From Gnetum montanum (Eukaryota > Streptophyta > Gnetopsida > Gnetales > Gnetaceae), in NCBI GenBank assembly GCA_015680685.1, contig MNCI01007937.1:945529-1009528 (forward strand): 64,000 nucleotides of DNA, in the 5' to 3' direction. Both the position numbers and the translations under genes were made by a program. Below are positions 61,881 through 64,000 of the stretch, one piece after another. How positions within the stretch are numbered: position 1 is the stretch's first letter; each line of letters starts with the position of its first letter. The notes beneath the pieces were generated by a model. The model was not told the origin of the DNA. It saw nothing but the letters and a program-made list of their open reading frames with translations, and ran no database searches.

Positions 61881-64000
61881 ATGATGACGCCTAAGAGAGA
61901 ATGCAAACACCTAGCACTCACCAAGGCAGATGAGGTGAAAGACACCTTGGGGCGTTTGTTGTAAGCACGCGTCACAGTGCAGGAGGAAACTCCGTTAGCC
62001 CGATAAGTTGCTACGCTACTTCCCTTTTTTTAATTTTTTGTTCTTGTTGTTTCTACTTTCTTTTTTTTTATTTCTATTTTCGTTTTGAAATCTGCATTTT
62101 CTATCATCGTCTTTGTTACCATTTTGGTTGTTATACCATCGCTGTTGCCGATTCAGCTGCGACGGTGTACAGATGCTACGCTAAGGTTGCATATAGTGTC
62201 GACTAGACTTCCATTGTTGTGGCTAGCTTGCCATAGAGGCTTAGGTGATTCTGGCAACCTAGCATGCAAATAGCGTAGCGTACAATCCTCAGGAGGGTTT
62301 GGCCATGTGCATGATTTGAAAACATAACACGTGTCTATTATGGCGTAGTGCAAATAATTTTGTTAGGAAGAAGATTTGTTGAAATGGCTGCAGCATATTA
62401 AATTGTTTCTTGTTCAAAATTTGTATTTAATTTTTTGTTCCTCTGGTGCGCTATTGCCTTTGTGGTTCTACTATGCTACATGCAAGGAAAGAGTTATGCT
62501 ACACTATTTGTAAATGACTAATCTTGCTATGCTACAAGCTAACTTCACTCGAAGATGATGCTAACATTTTCCATTGTGATGTGTAGGGTGATGTTAAGGC
62601 CCATTTTGATTGTCCTAGAAATTGTAGGGGTTTTGTGCTGCCCAAGCGAACTAGTAGCCAACGTTCCTCCGCCCCACGCATGTGTGGGGTGAGAGACGAT
62701 CTAGTTATAGGAAGGTGTGTGGGACTTCCTACAATTCCTCCTCCAACACTTTAGTGTGATCGTTTGGTCACACTTATCGGAGGAGGTAGCAGCCATAATT
62801 ACAAAAACCCTATTGCCTGGGGCAAACCGGGGTATTCTAAAATTTTTGACCAATGGAGCAATTAGGAGTGGGTAGGCAGAGGGATCCAGTTAGCGCTCGA
62901 AAAGCTTAAGGTGTGTAAGTTGGATTTGGGAAATGTTTGAATATAATTGCTACTACCTATACAACATGTTGTTCATTGCCCGCCACATGGGAACCTATTT
63001 TCAGAACCCACCAGAAACCATTTATTGTGTTGACAAGTGAGTTCTGTAAACATATTCCGCTATGTTATGCAATGCATGCTATGCTAGGCGAAAAAAAATG
63101 TTAACAGTGTGTGCACTTTTCTTTTTATGTGTTACTAGGTTTTATATTGGCAAGGGTGGGCTTCACAGTGATACAAATGCCTTGGCCTTGGTACAAATGG
63201 CACTACGGGAGTTTTGCTCTGCTGAGAATATGCATGCCAATGTGATAGGCCAATGTGAGGGTGAATACAAAACCTATCCAACCTAGTACTTCCAGTTTTA
63301 CAATAGGTGTAAAGAGTTTGGTTGGTTGGATGGGGATTGGGCATCCCTTAGGTTGATCACCGTTGAAGATGTGTTGGTGGATCTCCCACCGTTCCTGTCA
63401 CCGTTTAAACCTAGTACGCTAGACCATGACTTTATGTTTGCATGTTTGAGTGTTGTTTTAGTTTTTCTTTTATTTTTTTGTTTTGTTTAAGTTTTTACTT
63501 TTTCCTTTTGTAAACTACTATAGCAATGAAAAAATCCCAGGAGGTGACGGTGATCACCTCTGGGTATAACGAGGCTAACATTTATTTCAAGTATGGGGAG
63601 GTAGACGAGACCCAATGCTGGCTTTGCAACAGGTCCCCGGAATTGCTCACCAAAAACCTTCGGGACGTTGGGCTTATGGAATTGTTCTTGGCTGTGAACC
63701 TAAGTGTCTTTGCTGCTGAGATGCTTGCCCTAGCTAACTCCTTTTCTAAAAGAGTAGACCGCTTTTGCACATGTGTGCACAATGTGTTGGTGGTCCTTGA
63801 GATTAATGACCAGCTATTCGCAGATCTCTTCGGTGTCCCCTCTAATGGTCTCCCTGTGGGGGCAAAGACCAAAAAGGAGGTGAACCATCAAGGGGACATT
63901 GAGGAGTGGCTAGGGGTAGTGAAAGGATGAAAGGGGATCCCTATTGAAGTGACTACGCTGAAAGTGGCCAAAATGATTTACCCCATCTTCCATGCCTGTG
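61881..64000 (+). pseudogene. T3 antisense spliced gene (homologue of the T4 antisense gene; partial)
   Basis: Exons: 61881-61960, 62587-63036, 63139-63413 and 63524 onward (cut by the window end), all with GT-AG introns. Phases 2, 2 and 1 agree throughout. Exon 2 is 450 nt, the same as in T4, and reads PILIVLEIVGVL, FLQFLLQHFSVIVWS and YNMLFIARHMG..QNPPET: the same FCP1/NIF-like layout with E for D and no DD. Exon 3 keeps ALALVQMALREF and a VIGQ.EGE block. Exon 4 keeps LMELFL, ADLFGVPSNGL and IEEWLGVVKG, matching T4. Exon 2 has five in-frame stops, exon 3 one and exon 4 one (63928), all explicable as CGA or CAG changes. Intron 1 (61961-62586) contains GCTACGCTA-type motifs shared with the T3 LTR. 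Confidence 0.75.

Larger units (their letters stand above)
58354..64000 (-). mobile_element. T3: minus-strand Tat element, 5' part (runs off the window)
   Basis: Read on the minus strand from right to left, it runs through the antisense-gene region (plus-strand gene 61881 onward), a tandem array (61610-61160), RT, RNase H, archaeal-type RNase H and the N-terminal half of integrase, ending at the T4 insertion (58354). Gag, protease and the 5' LTR lie beyond 64000. Domain order and the position of the antisense gene match T4. Confidence 0.85.

Overview
The window is nuclear DNA from a repeat-rich land plant. It holds one multi-exon plant family 1 glycosidase gene and is otherwise almost wholly nested Ty3/gypsy LTR retrotransposons. 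The long retroelements and a glycosidase of the plant coniferin/monolignol type would fit a gymnosperm or fern, but the species cannot be fixed from sequence alone. One ambiguous base lies at 44435.

Layout. 1-4236 is the 3' part of an Athila-like element (A1), ending in its 3' LTR. 4237-8820 is intergenic, with a possible solo LTR and a short tandem array. 8995-13634 is an 11-exon, apparently intact, membrane-anchored beta-glucosidase with an upstream ORF and a SINE-like insertion in intron 10. 13635-15958 is AT-rich intergenic DNA. 15959-24012 is an inverted Athila-like LTR split by a complete element with only gag and protease (A2, 16055-23331, target duplication atatg). 24013-31149 is a second Athila-like element (A3) with gag and a separate plant-transposon-protein ORF, but no polymerase. 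31150-36375 is a recombinant of two Tat-type elements (T1 and T2). 36376-36821 is a minus-strand gag/protease scrap (A4). From 36822 to beyond the window end lies a minus-strand Tat element (T3), split inside its integrase by a complete 17.3-kb plus-strand Tat element (T4, 41050-58353, target duplication tgccc).

Most unusual content. T4 carries, between protease and reverse transcriptase, an antisense gene with its own TATA box and a model of eight exons (51516 down to 47087). T3 carries the homologous gene (61881 to the window end) with matching intron positions and a second exon of exactly the same length (450 nt). Exon 2 encodes a domain resembling FCP1/NIF-type HAD phosphatases, with both catalytic aspartate motifs replaced in both copies. 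The antisense gene seems to lie inside a sense-strand intron whose acceptor is conserved just upstream of RT. Each element also repeats its own CG-containing motif both in its LTR and in intron 1 of its antisense gene. The Athila-like elements show a parallel arrangement, with GCGATATCGC palindromes in the LTR U3 and, in A3, again before an internal TATA box upstream of the accessory ORF.

All retroelement coding regions examined are interrupted, almost always by TGA, TAG or TAA where CGA, CAG or CAA is expected. This is the pattern of cytosine deamination in methylated, silenced repeats. The glycosidase gene shows no such damage.
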